NCBI RefSeq assembly: GCF_001514065.1
Contig: NZ_KQ948422.1
Coordinates: 248,001-312,000, forward strand
Source: Streptomyces antibioticus
Lineage (GTDB): Bacteria; Actinomycetota; Actinomycetes; Streptomycetales; Streptomycetaceae
Length of the DNA stretch: 64,000 nt
Reading direction: 5' to 3'
Shown here: positions 17,438-26,904 of the stretch, piece after piece
How positions within the stretch are numbered: the first letter of the stretch is position 1
Layout: each line of letters begins with the position of its first letter
Notes under the pieces: generated by a model
What the model was told of the DNA's origin: nothing
Seen by the model: the letters and a program-made list of their open reading frames with translations, nothing else
The model's database searches: none
Position numbers and translations under genes: made by a program

Positions 17438-19417
17438 ATGCGTTTTGGCTCACTTCGACAGCGCACCGAGCGTCTCGACACGCCCGTCTCGGAAGCCGAA
17501 AACGCTCTCGTCCAGCAGTACGCCGATCTCGTGCGTCTCGCGTACATCACCCTTCCCCCGTCGCTGGGCGGACACAGGAAGGTGACCGTGGCCCACGGGG
17601 TGGTGCAGCGCGCGCTGCCCAGTGCCCGCCTGGCGCGGGCACGATCCGTTCCCTCGCCCCGTCGTCCCGACGACGATCACGCCCGTCCTGAAGAGCCTTA
17701 CCTCGTGACCGTGCTGCGCGGTGTCTTCGCCTACGACCGGCGTCCCGCACTGTGGCCGGCACGGCTCGCTCCCCCACGCGCGTTGGTGCCGCGGCTTCCG
17801 ATCGTGCTGGGGCTCAGGCTGTTCCCCCGACCGGGCGGAGCCGAAGCACTGTCCCTGACGCGCGCCTTGGCCGGCCTGTCCGCCGAGACGCGGGCCGCGT
17901 TCGTGCTGTCCTCGGTCTACGGCCTGCCGGGCGACGCTGCCGCCGACGTGCTCAGGGCGGCCGGCGCCAAGGACGCCGACGGCGCTGTGCGGGATTGCCG
18001 CGCCTTCGAGGCGGACACAGTCGGCGCGGTCCGAACCCTGGCGCTCTCGGAGGAGTTCGACGCCTGCGTCCTGCAGGCGACTCCGACCGACCTGCTGCGG
18101 CGCAGGCACCGTACCCGGTTGGCTCTGGTGGCCTGTCTGGCCGGTCTGCTGGCCGGCGCGATGCTGCTGGCACAGCTCGCCCCCGACCCCGACCCGGTAC
18201 CCACGACAGCCCTGCCCGCAGCCGCTTCCGGCCTGCGAGCGGCGGATCTCACCCGTGCAGGGGCCGACCAGTGGGACAACACCGCGCGTATCGACTTCAC
18301 CGCCTGGCCACCGCGTGGTTCCCGGGTCAAGGACGAGGAGCTCCTGAACCGCGCGCTGTCCACGTGGTCGCGTCCGGGGCCTGCTACCCGCGTCGTCACC
18401 ACGGCCGCCACCTCCCCGGCCCCGCCCCTGTCCGCACCCCAGCTGCTCTACGCGGGCGAGGTCGACGCACACGCCGTGGTCCTGCTGTACGACGGACAGC
18501 GCCTGGCCCGCTACCTCGAAGCCCTGCACTCGCAGGGCCGCACCCGGCTCGATGTGGCGCGCGTCGACGACGCGGACGTGACGACCGCGGCGGCCGTCAA
18601 CCTGAGCTCGGGACGCTCCGGTGCCCGCTACCTGATCGCACCCTGGGTGGCCGAGGTGCAGACCCGGGACCTGTTGCGCCCCGATGTCCTCGCGACTGCG
18701 CTGCACACGAACAAGGACGGCGTGACCGATCCGGTCCCGTTCACCGCCGGACGCGAGACCGGCTGCGACAGCCGCCCGGTACTGCAGCTGCGTTCCTCGC
18801 CGAGGATCGCCGAGCGCCACGCCTTCCTGCTCGCCGGGCTGGGTGACCTCTCCCCGGTGCACCTGACCTACACGCCGCTGCCGGGACACGGCACGCCACC
18901 GCCTCGCCAGCCAAGGGAGGCCACGGGGCCCGCTGCCCTGGTGGCCTGGTCCCATCAGGCGTGCAGCCTCTCCGACCTGAGTGACACGGACACCCGCGCG
19001 GTCAACGCATGGGAGTTCGCCGAGCAGGACCTTCCCGACGGCGGCAGCCGGGCCGTGTGGACGTGCATGCGTGAGTCGTCCTGGCGCGGACCCGGCGATG
19101 TGACGGTAACCCTCCGAGTGGCCGGGGACGGGGCGAAAGCACCGGCCCGTCCCGTGTCGCACGTCCCGTCGACCGCGCTCTGCAGCCGCTTCGGCCAGCA
19201 CATCGTGGCCGGTACGGCGTGGCGATCCCCGCGGGGCAACTGGTACGCCCTGGCGGCCGGAAGCCGCGCCGTCACGAGCCTCACGGTCACCGGAGACGTC
19301 ACCGCAAAGACCTCGGCCCGGACCATCGCTGTCCGCACACCGAAACGCCCCCACTTCGAGGTGAGCGCCCAACTGGCCACCGGGGGCCGGATGGAGGGCG
19401 TTACGGACGAGAAATGA
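17438..19417 (+). CDS. Sigma-factor-like membrane protein
   Basis: A 659-aa protein with three parts. Residues about 1-215 resemble an ECF sigma factor in helix pattern (ALAGLSAETRAAFVLSSVYG and GDAAADVLRAAGA look like region 4). A single transmembrane helix follows (ALVACLAGLLAGAMLLAQL, near 228-247). The remainder (about 250-659) is a large extracytoplasmic domain of unknown fold with several Cys. I recall this architecture in other streptomycetes without a known function. ATG 17438 has GGAAGG about 11 bases upstream. Confidence 0.75.
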   Translation: MRFGSLRQRTERLDTPVSEAENALVQQYADLVRLAYITLPPSLGGHRKVTVAHGVVQRALPSARLARARSVPSPRRPDDDHARPEEPYLVTVLRGVFAYDRRPALWPARLAPPRALVPRLPIVLGLRLFPRPGGAEALSLTRALAGLSAETRAAFVLSSVYGLPGDAAADVLRAAGAKDADGAVRDCRAFEADTVGAVRTLALSEEFDACVLQATPTDLLRRRHRTRLALVACLAGLLAGAMLLAQLAPDPDPVPTTALPAAASGLRAADLTRAGADQWDNTARIDFTAWPPRGSRVKDEELLNRALSTWSRPGPATRVVTTAATSPAPPLSAPQLLYAGEVDAHAVVLLYDGQRLARYLEALHSQGRTRLDVARVDDADVTTAAAVNLSSGRSGARYLIAPWVAEVQTRDLLRPDVLATALHTNKDGVTDPVPFTAGRETGCDSRPVLQLRSSPRIAERHAFLLAGLGDLSPVHLTYTPLPGHGTPPPRQPREATGPAALVAWSHQACSLSDLSDTDTRAVNAWEFAEQDLPDGGSRAVWTCMRESSWRGPGDVTVTLRVAGDGAKAPARPVSHVPSTALCSRFGQHIVAGTAWRSPRGNWYALAAGSRAVTSLTVTGDVTAKTSARTIAVRTPKRPHFEVSAQLATGGRMEGVTDEK

Positions 19418-19654
19418 TCATCCGGTCGCAGTGACCTGCGGGTGATCCTGATCTCCTCGGCAGCAGTGTCGGACCTGTCCAAAGGTGCTATCAGCTCCGC
19501 GCCCTGCTCCCGGGCCGGTTCGGCCTACGCAGCGAACCCTCACTACCCCTGCTCCAGCAGTGCCCCAGGGTTCGTTCCGGCGCCACGCGTGCCAGTCAGC
19601 GGCGGCGATCAGTTTGCCGCAGGAGCCGTCCGTCGGGACCTGGTAGAGAGGGCG

Positions 19655-20375
19655 GGTCCGAAAGTGCGGAAGATGCACCCCTCAGCAGCCATGTTCAGCA
19701 ACAGGGCAGGCGGGGTGAAGCGCTCGCCGTAGCGGCCGGCCAGTTCATGGGCACGGGCCACGAATCCCCGCAGGCCGCCCTGGTACCTGTTGATGTACTG
19801 GACGACGCCGCCGGTCCAGGCGGGGAAGCCGACGCCGAGCAGGGAGCCCACATTGGCGTCCTGCGACGGACGTCAGCACGTTCTCCTCCGGGCAGCGGAC
19901 GGAGTCCAGCACCTCAGCGAAGAGCATTTCGCTCCTTCATTCCCTCGAACGAGATTTCCGCACCAGGACACGTGAAGTCTCAGGCAGGCCGGTCCAGAGG
20001 CGCGTGCGGCGGCCATCCTCGTACTCGTAGAAGTCCGCGCCGCCGCTGCGGCGCGGACGGTGGAACTCGTCCAGCATCCGATCGAGCACGGCGTCCGCGC
20101 GATGCCCGGTCCAGATACCGCCTGCCTCCTCGACGGCGCGGCGCGCCTCATTGCTGACCTTCCGGGAGAGGGTAAGGGTCAGCTCGTCCATCAGCGCGAG
20201 CACCTTAGCCGGGTAACCGCCTGGGTGGCGGTCTGCTCGACGGAGGCCGGGGCGATGCCCTCGCCGACCAGGGCGACGCAGTCGTCCCTGAGCGTCCGGA
20301 TGGCGCGAGAGGCGAAAAGGCCGCGGGAGACGTTGACCACGATCGGGGTGTTGGCGATCTGACTGACCCCGCGGA
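19655..20375 (-). pseudogene. 3-hydroxyacyl-CoA dehydrogenase (FadB-like), multiply frameshifted
   Basis: Successive minus-strand frames give ordered parts of one protein: TPIVVNVSRGLFASRAI with ALVGEGIAPASVEQ (end of the NAD domain); DELTLTLSRKVSNEARRAVE and FYEYEDGRRTRLW (C-terminal domain); EVLDSVRCPEENVLTSV; and GVGFPAWTGGVVQYINRYQG with GERFTPPALLLNMA (the family C-terminus). At least three frame changes separate them and the N-terminal part is absent. The order and direction match FadB/FadJ, so this is a decayed beta-oxidation gene. Confidence 0.75.
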
Positions 20376-20587
20376 ATGGACGCTGGGCCGCGCCCGTGCC
20401 GTAGTGGCGTGTGCCGGCTTCTGCTGACGCCGCGTTGGTACGGACCCGGGCGCGGGCCGTGTGGTGCGCGTCGGCCTCGCGGGGTGGGCTGACCTTGACC
20501 GGCTGACCCGCGTGGTCGTGGAGTCTGGCGCTGTCGGGCATGCCGTGCTTGCCGCCGGTCTCGCCGAGCAGGGTGATGCCGTCGGAC

Positions 20588-20633
20588 TGAGTGACTCTGT
20601 CGGGACCCTTGAGATACCCGACAGAGTCACTCA
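20588..20633. repeat. Perfect 17-bp inverted repeat
   Basis: TGAGTGACTCTGTCGGG and its exact complement flank a 12-base spacer. It lies upstream of the broken fadB-like gene on the minus strand. It could be an operator of a TetR-type regulator or the end of a small mobile element; no regulator gene is adjacent. Confidence 0.7.
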
Positions 20634-20740
20634 CTACAACGACGGTCGAGGCGTGCGGCGAAGCTCATGAGGTGTGCCGCAGCCTGAGGTGCAGGGCGTT
20701 CGCCGCGCCCCGGACCGATCCGTCGTCCCCTATGCGGCCC

Positions 20741-21040
20741 CTACGCGGCGCCGGTGACGCCCGGGGCGACGAAACGCCGGTGCAGCGGGCTGAAGTCGGT
20801 CTCCGGGACGCCTTGGATACCGGCCTTTTCAATAGCGGGGGCCAGCCGTTCGGTGAAGAAGGCGTGGAAAGCCTCCTCCGACTCCCAGACGTCGATCACG
20901 TGCAGTCCCCGCGCGTCGAACCAGGCCACGTGGACCTCTCCCCCTGCCGGTGCGGACTCCTCCCAACCGACCGTCTCGCGCACCACGTCGTACTGCTCCG
21001 CGGTCACCTCAGCCCAGCTCATCGACATCACAACTGCCAT
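20741..21040 (-). CDS. Small ferredoxin-like (ABM-type) protein
   Basis: A 99-aa protein whose pattern (AVVMSMSWAEVTAEQYDVV, then HVAWFDARGLHVIDVWES and FFTERLAPAIEKAG) resembles dimeric alpha-beta barrel proteins of the antibiotic-monooxygenase superfamily. No catalytic residue can be assigned. ATG 21040 is chosen over longer frames because an AAGGGG site lies upstream and the fold starts there. Confidence 0.75.
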   Translation of the reverse strand: MAVVMSMSWAEVTAEQYDVVRETVGWEESAPAGGEVHVAWFDARGLHVIDVWESEEAFHAFFTERLAPAIEKAGIQGVPETDFSPLHRRFVAPGVTGAA

Positions 21041-21552
21041 GTCCCGCCCCTTGGTCGTCTCAACTGGTGCGCCACCGCCTGAGTGGTGGCCCAGGCATCG
21101 TCCCGCTGGACGCGGAGTCGACGAAGAGCGCACAGAGGCATACCCGGATGACGTGTGGCGCTTTCGCGCCGCTATACAGAGGTGTGCGCCCACGGGGCGG
21201 GGCACCCTGGGGCCGCGCCCACCGGCTCAGCCTCGTCCTCCCGAAGGAGCGGACTGCGGGACACCGTCGGTCCCTCCCCCGGTCGGAGCCACCGGTTTGC
21301 TGGTGACAGTCGTACAGCCTGCTGTTGGCCCGTTCGGCGCTCCCATGCCTCGGACAGTGCCCCAAAGTGCCCAGATGTCGGGGCCCCGTCGAACGGTGCG
21401 GGCCGCCCGTCCAGCGTGCCGGTTCCGGCCGCCGGCTGTGCCAGTTGTCGCCGGGTCCGTCTCGCTCGCCGTGCCGTACTGCCGTAGGGTCGCGGTGCCG
21501 ACAAGGACCGGCGTGCACACCCATGTCGTGATCCGACCCGTCAGGAGTCCCC
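21041..21552. other. No gene recognised
   Basis: About 500 bp of divergent upstream region. Overlapping frames on both strands have no ribosome site or motif. The last 15 bases hold the AGGAG site of the next gene. Confidence 0.45.
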
Positions 21553-22017
21553 ATGTCAGGACAGTTCGAAGCGGTCGCCGAGGTGGAGCGGCCCATCGAG
21601 GAAGTGTTCGCCTATCTCGCCGATGGACGCAACGATCCTCAGTTCAGCCCTCGCGTCCTGAGGATCGACCGGACCCCCGACTCCCCGACGGCGGTGGGCA
21701 CGGTATTCCGGAGCACGGTGAAGGACGCCGGAATGAAGACCGCCCGGGAGTTCCGCATCACCGAGTTCGAGGCACCGGTACGGATGCGCTGGGCGGAGCA
21801 GTCCAAGAACAGCGTGACGGTGCGCGAGGGTGGCTACGACCTGGCGCCCCTACCCGGCGGCGGGACGCGCGTGCGGATCTTCAACACCCTGGAAGGGCAC
21901 GGTCTGGGTCGGCTGTTGGTCGGCCTTGCCCTGTTCGCGGCCCGCAAGGACGCACCCGACTTCGGCGCCCGGATCAAGGCAGCCGCCGAGCGGGCCATCA
22001 CCGCGACCGACGGCTGA
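21553..22017 (+). CDS. SRPBCC family protein
   Basis: A 154-aa START/polyketide-cyclase-like protein: VAEVERPIEEVFAYLADGRN at the N-terminus, GTVFRSTV and MRWAEQS strands, and a long C-terminal helix. These proteins bind hydrophobic ligands; the ligand is unknown. AGGAG precedes ATG 21553. Confidence 0.85.
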   Translation: MSGQFEAVAEVERPIEEVFAYLADGRNDPQFSPRVLRIDRTPDSPTAVGTVFRSTVKDAGMKTAREFRITEFEAPVRMRWAEQSKNSVTVREGGYDLAPLPGGGTRVRIFNTLEGHGLGRLLVGLALFAARKDAPDFGARIKAAAERAITATDG

Positions 22018-22425
22018 CACGGCAGACCGACAGGGGCGACAGCGACGGGCCCGGAGGCAGGAGCCGTGCACCCGGTTCATCGAACCGCCGGTCGGGACAC
22101 ACCGCGTCGCCCGCCCAGTCTCTGGCCACGATGTCTACCGCACCGAAGACAGCGATCATCTCGTCGGTCCCGTCGAACACCAGCGAGTCCCAAAACGTCG
22201 TGTCGGCCCGCACGACCAGGACGGTCCCCGCGTACTGCCGTCTCCGCCGGGAAACGGCAGACCTGACGGAGCGTCACACCAGCGCCGTCCAGCACCCAGG
22301 CATGCAGAACCTCCAGCTGGACGACCCGCTTCTCCGAACCTGCCAGACCACTCCGCCCGTGGGTAGGGCCGGTTCCAGCCCCGCCCCCTGGAGCGCCAGG
22401 TACGCCCGCCACCGATCCTGACGTA
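22018..22425. other. Unassigned, probably decayed sequence
   Basis: About 400 bp without a supported gene. A minus-strand frame (ADTTFWDSLVFDGTDEMIAV) looks protein-like but was not recognised and is broken upstream. Confidence 0.4.
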
Positions 22426-22551
22426 GTTCTATGGCGCCGAGGTCTCCCGCCAGACCATCTCCACCATCACCGACCAGGTCCTCGAGGGCATGGCCGGATG
22501 GCAGAGCCGTCCCCTCGACGCCGTCCATCCGGTGGTCTTCATCGACGCCCG
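22426..22551 (+). pseudogene. IS256-family transposase fragment
   Basis: The plus frame YGAEVSRQTISTITDQVLEG, then WQSRPLDAVHPVVFIDA, is the segment before the first catalytic Asp of IS256 (Mutator) transposases. It breaks off immediately after that Asp. No terminal repeats seen. A different end of the same family is at 31315-31459. Confidence 0.75.
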
Positions 22552-22567
22552 CTGCGCACTGACCGCT

Positions 22568-23362
22568 TCAGGTGACACGAAAGACCGGCCAGCCGATCTC
22601 GGTGCGCCATGCAGCGGGATCGCTGGTGTCCCGGGGGCCGACAAGGTAGACCTCCCGCACCGGCCCGGCTACCGACATCGCGTTCTCCACCACCCAGGTC
22701 CCGAGTTCGCCGTACGTGACCTCGATGCCGTCGTGCTCGCCGATGTGGGTGGTGACGGCCAGTTCCGCGGGCGGCAGAGTCATGGGGTGCACACGTCCGG
22801 TGCGAGGCGGCGCATCGGTCGGCAGGTACACGACCGCGTGACCGCGCTCCTGCTCGAAAAGGGCATTGTCGTAACTGCCGCCCGGCGGTCCGGTCACGGC
22901 GGCGCCGACGGCCGCCTCCAATTCGGCCATCGCGCCTGCGTACCAGGTCGCGATGTCGCCATGCTCGACGACGGCCTCCACCGCCGCGACCGTCCGGGCG
23001 GGCTCTGCACGCAGTTCGACGTCGATCGGCGCGGGGTCGGGCCGGAGCAGGCGGCGCAGCGACACGACCGCGGCGCGGGTGCGGTCGAGCGCCTCCTCAA
23101 GACGTTGCAGGTGATCCGTGACCAGGGCCGCGCGGACACCGGGGTCGGGGGTCCGCAGGATCTGCTGCACATCGCTCAGGGGGACATCGAGCTCGCGGAG
23201 CCGGTGGATGACCTGCGCGGTGGGGATCTGGTCGACGCTGTAGTAGCGGTAACCGGTGCTTTCGTCCACCACGGCAGGTTCCAGCAGGGCCGCCTCGTGA
23301 TACCGGCGCAGGGTCCGCACGCTCAAGTGGGTCAGCCGCGAGAACTCGCCGATGGTCAGCAT
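22568..23362 (-). CDS. MerR family regulator with GyrI-like effector domain
   Basis: A 264-aa activator. The N-terminal MerR DNA-binding domain (1-70; MLTIGEFSRLTHLSVRTLRR, then GYRYYSVDQ), a coiled-coil dimerisation helix (about 75-110) and a C-terminal GyrI-like ligand-binding domain (about 115-260) resemble BltR/TipA-type multidrug sensors. The ligand is unknown. ATG 23362 is leaderless, 6 bases after a -10 element in a 19-bp-spacer promoter. Divergent from an NTF2-like/SDR pair. Confidence 0.9.
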   Translation of the reverse strand: MLTIGEFSRLTHLSVRTLRRYHEAALLEPAVVDESTGYRYYSVDQIPTAQVIHRLRELDVPLSDVQQILRTPDPGVRAALVTDHLQRLEEALDRTRAAVVSLRRLLRPDPAPIDVELRAEPARTVAAVEAVVEHGDIATWYAGAMAELEAAVGAAVTGPPGGSYDNALFEQERGHAVVYLPTDAPPRTGRVHPMTLPPAELAVTTHIGEHDGIEVTYGELGTWVVENAMSVAGPVREVYLVGPRDTSDPAAWRTEIGWPVFRVT

Positions 23363-23368
23363 CCCGTC

Positions 23369-23399
23369 ACTCTAAACACTCCCCCCGGGGGAGAGTCCA
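23369..23399 (-). promoter_or_regulatory. MerR-type promoter with 19-bp spacer
   Basis: On the minus strand TGGACT (-35, 23394-23399) and TAGAGT (-10, 23369-23374) are separated by 19 bases that contain the dyad CTCCCCCCGGGGGAG. The long spacer with an internal dyad is the hallmark of MerR-activated promoters and indicates autoregulation. Confidence 0.82.
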
Positions 23400-23440
23400 C
23401 GGCTTGACCCTCCCGCCTCGCGAGGTCACACGGTGGGCTC

Positions 23441-23803
23441 ATGACACAGCACACCGACCTTCCGTCCGATCTGCTCCCGGCCACCGTGCGCGAGTTCTTC
23501 GCCGCCCACATCGTCCGCGACGCCGACACCGCCTCGTCGTTCCTCGCCGAGGATGCGGTGATCGTCGACCAGGACGAGACCTTCCGCGGCCGAGAGGAGA
23601 CCTATGCGTTCCTGCGGGACGCCGGGTCCGAGTTCGAGTACACGAGCGAGCAGATCGGCGCTCACCGCGTCGATGACGCCCACTGGGTGGTCACCGTGCG
23701 GCTCGAGGGCACTTTCCCGGGGGGCGTCGCCGAGCTCGACTACCGCTTCGCGCTGCGCGACGACCTCATCGGCGAACTCGTCATCGCCAACCACCCGGCC
23801 TGA
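23441..23803 (+). CDS. NTF2-like (SnoaL-type) protein
   Basis: A 120-aa cone-fold protein: [37 protein letters not shown] and [15 protein letters not shown] match the nuclear transport factor 2/SnoaL-like superfamily. No catalytic assignment. It is divergent from the MerR gene and precedes an SDR gene by 38 bp, so the pair may be MerR-activated. Confidence 0.8.
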   Translation: MTQHTDLPSDLLPATVREFFAAHIVRDADTASSFLAEDAVIVDQDETFRGREETYAFLRDAGSEFEYTSEQIGAHRVDDAHWVVTVRLEGTFPGGVAELDYRFALRDDLIGELVIANHPA

Positions 23804-23841
23804 CCGAACCCGCACCACCTCGATCTTCAGTGGAGAGAAAC

Positions 23842-24627
23842 ATGTCTAGTTCAGATCGCGATCGTCTCGACGGTCGCCGGGCGCTGGTCACGGGCGGTTC
23901 GAAGGGCTCGGGCAAGGCCGTCGTGGAGAGACTGCGAGAGATGGGTGCCGACGTGTGGACCACGGCACGCACGATGCCCGACGGTTACGAGCACCCCGAC
24001 CGATTCATCGAGGCGGACACCTCCACGGTGGGCGGCGTAGAGGTTGTGGTGTCCAGGATCTCTGAGGGAGGTGCGCTGGACATCCTGGTGCACGTCGTCG
24101 GAGGGTCGTCAACCCCACCCGGCGGGTTCGCGGCAGCGACTGAGGAGCACTGGCTGGCGGAACTCAACCTGAACCTCTTGGGAGCTGTCCGACTGGATCG
24201 AGCGCTGCTGCCGGCAATGGTGGAGGCCGCATCAGGAGCAGTTGTCCACGTCACGTCGATCCAGCGTCAGATGCCGTTGCACGAAGCGACGTTGCCGTAC
24301 GCGTCAGCGAAGGGTGCGTTGCGAACGTACAGCAAGGGTCTTGCGAACGAACTGGCGCCACGAGGCGTACGAGTAAACGCTGTCAGCCCCGGGGGGATTC
24401 GGACCGGAGCCTATGAGGACTTCATCGACCAGCTCGCCGAGGGCAACGGACTGACCCGCGAGGAGGCGAAGCAGAGCCTGATGGATTCCCTCGGAGGGGT
24501 TCCACTCGGAAGGTTCGCAACGACGGAAGAGGTTGCGGACCTGGTCGGCTTCCTTGTCTCGGACCGAGCCTCATCCATTGTGGGCGCGGAGTACGTCATC
24601 GACGGCGGCACTGTCAGAACCGTCTGA
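23842..24627 (+). CDS. SDR family oxidoreductase
   Basis: A 261-aa classical short-chain dehydrogenase. The cofactor loop is altered to [10 protein letters not shown] (family TGxxxGxG), the catalytic Tyr-Lys is in YASAKGA and the active-site Ser precedes it in VTSIQ. The C-terminal [13 protein letters not shown] is typical. Substrate unknown. ATG 23842 is preferred over an ATG 12 bases upstream because GGAGAG precedes it at usual distance. Confidence 0.9.
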   Translation: MSSSDRDRLDGRRALVTGGSKGSGKAVVERLREMGADVWTTARTMPDGYEHPDRFIEADTSTVGGVEVVVSRISEGGALDILVHVVGGSSTPPGGFAAATEEHWLAELNLNLLGAVRLDRALLPAMVEAASGAVVHVTSIQRQMPLHEATLPYASAKGALRTYSKGLANELAPRGVRVNAVSPGGIRTGAYEDFIDQLAEGNGLTREEAKQSLMDSLGGVPLGRFATTEEVADLVGFLVSDRASSIVGAEYVIDGGTVRTV

Positions 24628-24936
24628 GCCAGGCACTCCGAACAGCCACGCGCGAACAGCTCGATCCGACGACGGAACCCCTCCTTCAACCGGAGAACTC
24701 TCAGACGCTGCCGCAACACCGAGAAGCGCGTCGACGACGCCGTCGTCGCGCTTCCGGCGCTCGCCCGGTCGACGCGATCGTGCCGCGCGTCTCCAGACGC
24801 CTGCGCGCCGCCAGTTCGCGTGCCGAGCGCGCAGGTTGCCCCACCAGATGGCGGGCCGCATCGGTCACGTGACATATGCCGATGCCCCGTGAGCTGAGGC
24901 AGGCAGACACCCAGTCGACCACCGCAAGGAGAAGAA
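24628..24936. other. Intergenic, no gene recognised
   Basis: About 310 bp. A minus-strand frame (FSVLRQRLRVLRLKEGFRRR) has a basic helical look but no start or recognisable family. The final bases carry AAGGAG for the esterase gene. Confidence 0.4.
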
Positions 24937-25950
24937 ATGACCACGCACAACACGCACCAGTCATCCCCCCGACCAGTCGGACCGCCTCCGCCCTTCGACC
25001 CGGAGCTCGCTCCCGTCCTTGAGATCCTGACCAGCCTGCGCTCCCCCGACGCGTACCGTTTGGACAACATCATTGAGATGCGCCAGCCCGTCCCCGGGGT
25101 GCAGAGCCCGACCGACGAAGTCCTCTCGCGCGGAGGCACCTACCGCGTGGAGGAGCGGGCAGTGCCAGGGCCGGACGGGGAACCGGACATCTCGCTGCTG
25201 ATCTGTCTCCCGCAGCACGCGTCGACCCCGACCCCGGCGCTTTACCACATCCACGGCGGCGGCATGATCGTCGGAGACAACCGGTTCGGTCTGGCCGAGA
25301 TGTTGAACCTGGCCGAGCCGATGGGCATGGCCGTGGTTTCCGTCGAATACCGGCTCGCACCTGAGACACCCCACCCGGGTCCCGTCGAGGATTGCTACGC
25401 GGGCCTGGTGTGGGTGTCGGAGCACGCCGACGAGCTCAACATCGACCCTCAACGCATCGTCGTCGGCGGTGCGAGTGCCGGCGGCGGCCTCGCGGCAGGT
25501 GCCACCTTGATGGCACGCGACCGCCACGGCCCGGCAATCCTGGCCCAGCTGCTCCTGTCGCCGATGCTCGATGACCGCAACGACTCACCCTCCGCCCAGC
25601 AGATGCGCGGCCTCGGTATCTGGGACAGCTCCTCGAACGAGACCGGCTGGAACGCGCTCCTCGGCGACGGCGTTCGCGGAGGACCGGACGTGTCCCCGTA
25701 CGCTGCGCCTTCCCGTGCGGCAGACCTCTCTGGCCTGCCGTCCACGTTCATCGACGTCGGATCGGCCGAAACGTTCCGGGACGAGGACGTCGCCTACGCA
25801 AGCCGCATATGGCAGGCGGGCGGCCGCCTCGAACTGCACGTGTGGCCCGGTGGGTTCCACGGATTCGACGTCGTGGCCCCTCATGCCGCGATGTCGCAGG
25901 ACGCCATCGCCGCCCGAATGGCATGGCTGCGCCGTCAGCTGTTGCTCTGA
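24937..25950 (+). CDS. HSL-family alpha/beta-hydrolase (esterase)
   Basis: A 337-aa hormone-sensitive-lipase-type esterase. The oxyanion motif HGGG is at 106-109, the nucleophile S180 is in GGASAGG, the acidic residue probably lies in FIDVGSAETFRDE (about 270) and the His is in GGFHGFD (about 305). It probably hydrolyses short acyl esters in the cytoplasm. AAGGAG precedes ATG 24937. Confidence 0.92.
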   Translation: MTTHNTHQSSPRPVGPPPPFDPELAPVLEILTSLRSPDAYRLDNIIEMRQPVPGVQSPTDEVLSRGGTYRVEERAVPGPDGEPDISLLICLPQHASTPTPALYHIHGGGMIVGDNRFGLAEMLNLAEPMGMAVVSVEYRLAPETPHPGPVEDCYAGLVWVSEHADELNIDPQRIVVGGASAGGGLAAGATLMARDRHGPAILAQLLLSPMLDDRNDSPSAQQMRGLGIWDSSSNETGWNALLGDGVRGGPDVSPYAAPSRAADLSGLPSTFIDVGSAETFRDEDVAYASRIWQAGGRLELHVWPGGFHGFDVVAPHAAMSQDAIAARMAWLRRQLLL

Positions 25951-25991
25951 CACGCAGCCTCGGCCAAGGACGCCAGCGGGTGCCATCCGTG

Positions 25992-26454
25992 ATGCAGCGA
26001 GCCGAACACACGTTCGAGCTGCCGCTCCCCGACAAGAACGACCCGGTCTGGACATCAGCCGGCTTCGTCGTGCGCAAGGAAGAGGTGTCGTACGGCTCAC
26101 CGGTCACGACACGTTCGCGGTCAAGGTGACCGGCGAGCAGACCGATGGCGCACTCGCCCTCATGGACGGCCTCATCGAGCGAGGCCTTCTACGTGGTCTC
26201 TGGAGAGTTCGAGTTCCTCAACGACAGCGAGAGAATCACTGCCCAGGCCGGAGACTTCGTCTACGTCCCCAAGGGCACGCGCCACGCCTTCACGAACCCG
26301 GTTGACCGCCAAGAGCGCCAACGTCGTCATCACGGACGTGAAGGTCGAGTTCCTTGCCGTCCCGGGACTGTCAGCGTCGGCAGCGGACGGCGCGGAAGAT
26401 GTCGGCGACCGCATGGGAGTGCCGATCAAGCCCGGCACGATCCTGTCTCACTGA
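25992..26454 (+). pseudogene. Cupin-domain protein, broken
   Basis: Parts of one cupin lie in three frames: DTFAVKVTGEQTDGALALMD; EAFYVVSGEFEFLNDSERIT with FVYVPKGTRHAFTN; and NVVITDVKVEFLAVPG to the stop. At 26175-26190 the first frame passes directly into the second with loss of the dozen or so codons that hold the HxH metal ligands in relatives. Frameshifts and the missing ligands make it non-functional. 26455-26904 shows no gene. Confidence 0.7.
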
Positions 26455-26904
26455 CATTGATCTTGCTGAGCCATGCGAGGTGACTCCCAGAAGCACCTCC
26501 GCATGACTCCACGCGGCGCCGGTATCCGGTCTTCCCACACCTGCTCTTCATCCTCGCCGCCACCGGGCCTGCCGGCGTCGAGAATCGCCTCACCGCGCTG
26601 ACCGCGAGTGCAAGGCCGACCGGACCCGTGCTCCGGGCTGCCGGTCCCATCCTGGCCGCCTCCCCCACCGACCTCCTACACGATGGACCCTCCGCGCCCG
26701 GCTGGCGCTCAGGCCGGCCCCGGTCGGTGAGAACGAGGACACCGTCGAGCGCGCCCTGCGTGCCGTCACCACGCGCAAGGCGGCTCCGCGCTGAAGAGCT
26801 TGCGGCGGCCGTATGTCCGAACGGCATGCGGACGCGGGAGGGGCGGCTCATGATGGGGGAATCCGGCTGTTCCGCCCTTCCGAGTCGAGGAGACCGACCA
26901 CACC

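Noticed and set aside
17450-19372. 640-codon frame opposite the sigma-like membrane protein
   Set aside because: Arg/Gly-rich antisense shadow; the plus strand has signal, membrane helix and ribosome site.
20754-22421. 555-codon plus-strand frame
   Set aside because: It covers the antisense of the ABM-type gene, an intergenic stretch and a shifted frame of the SRPBCC gene; composition is Arg/Pro/Ser-rich with no motif.
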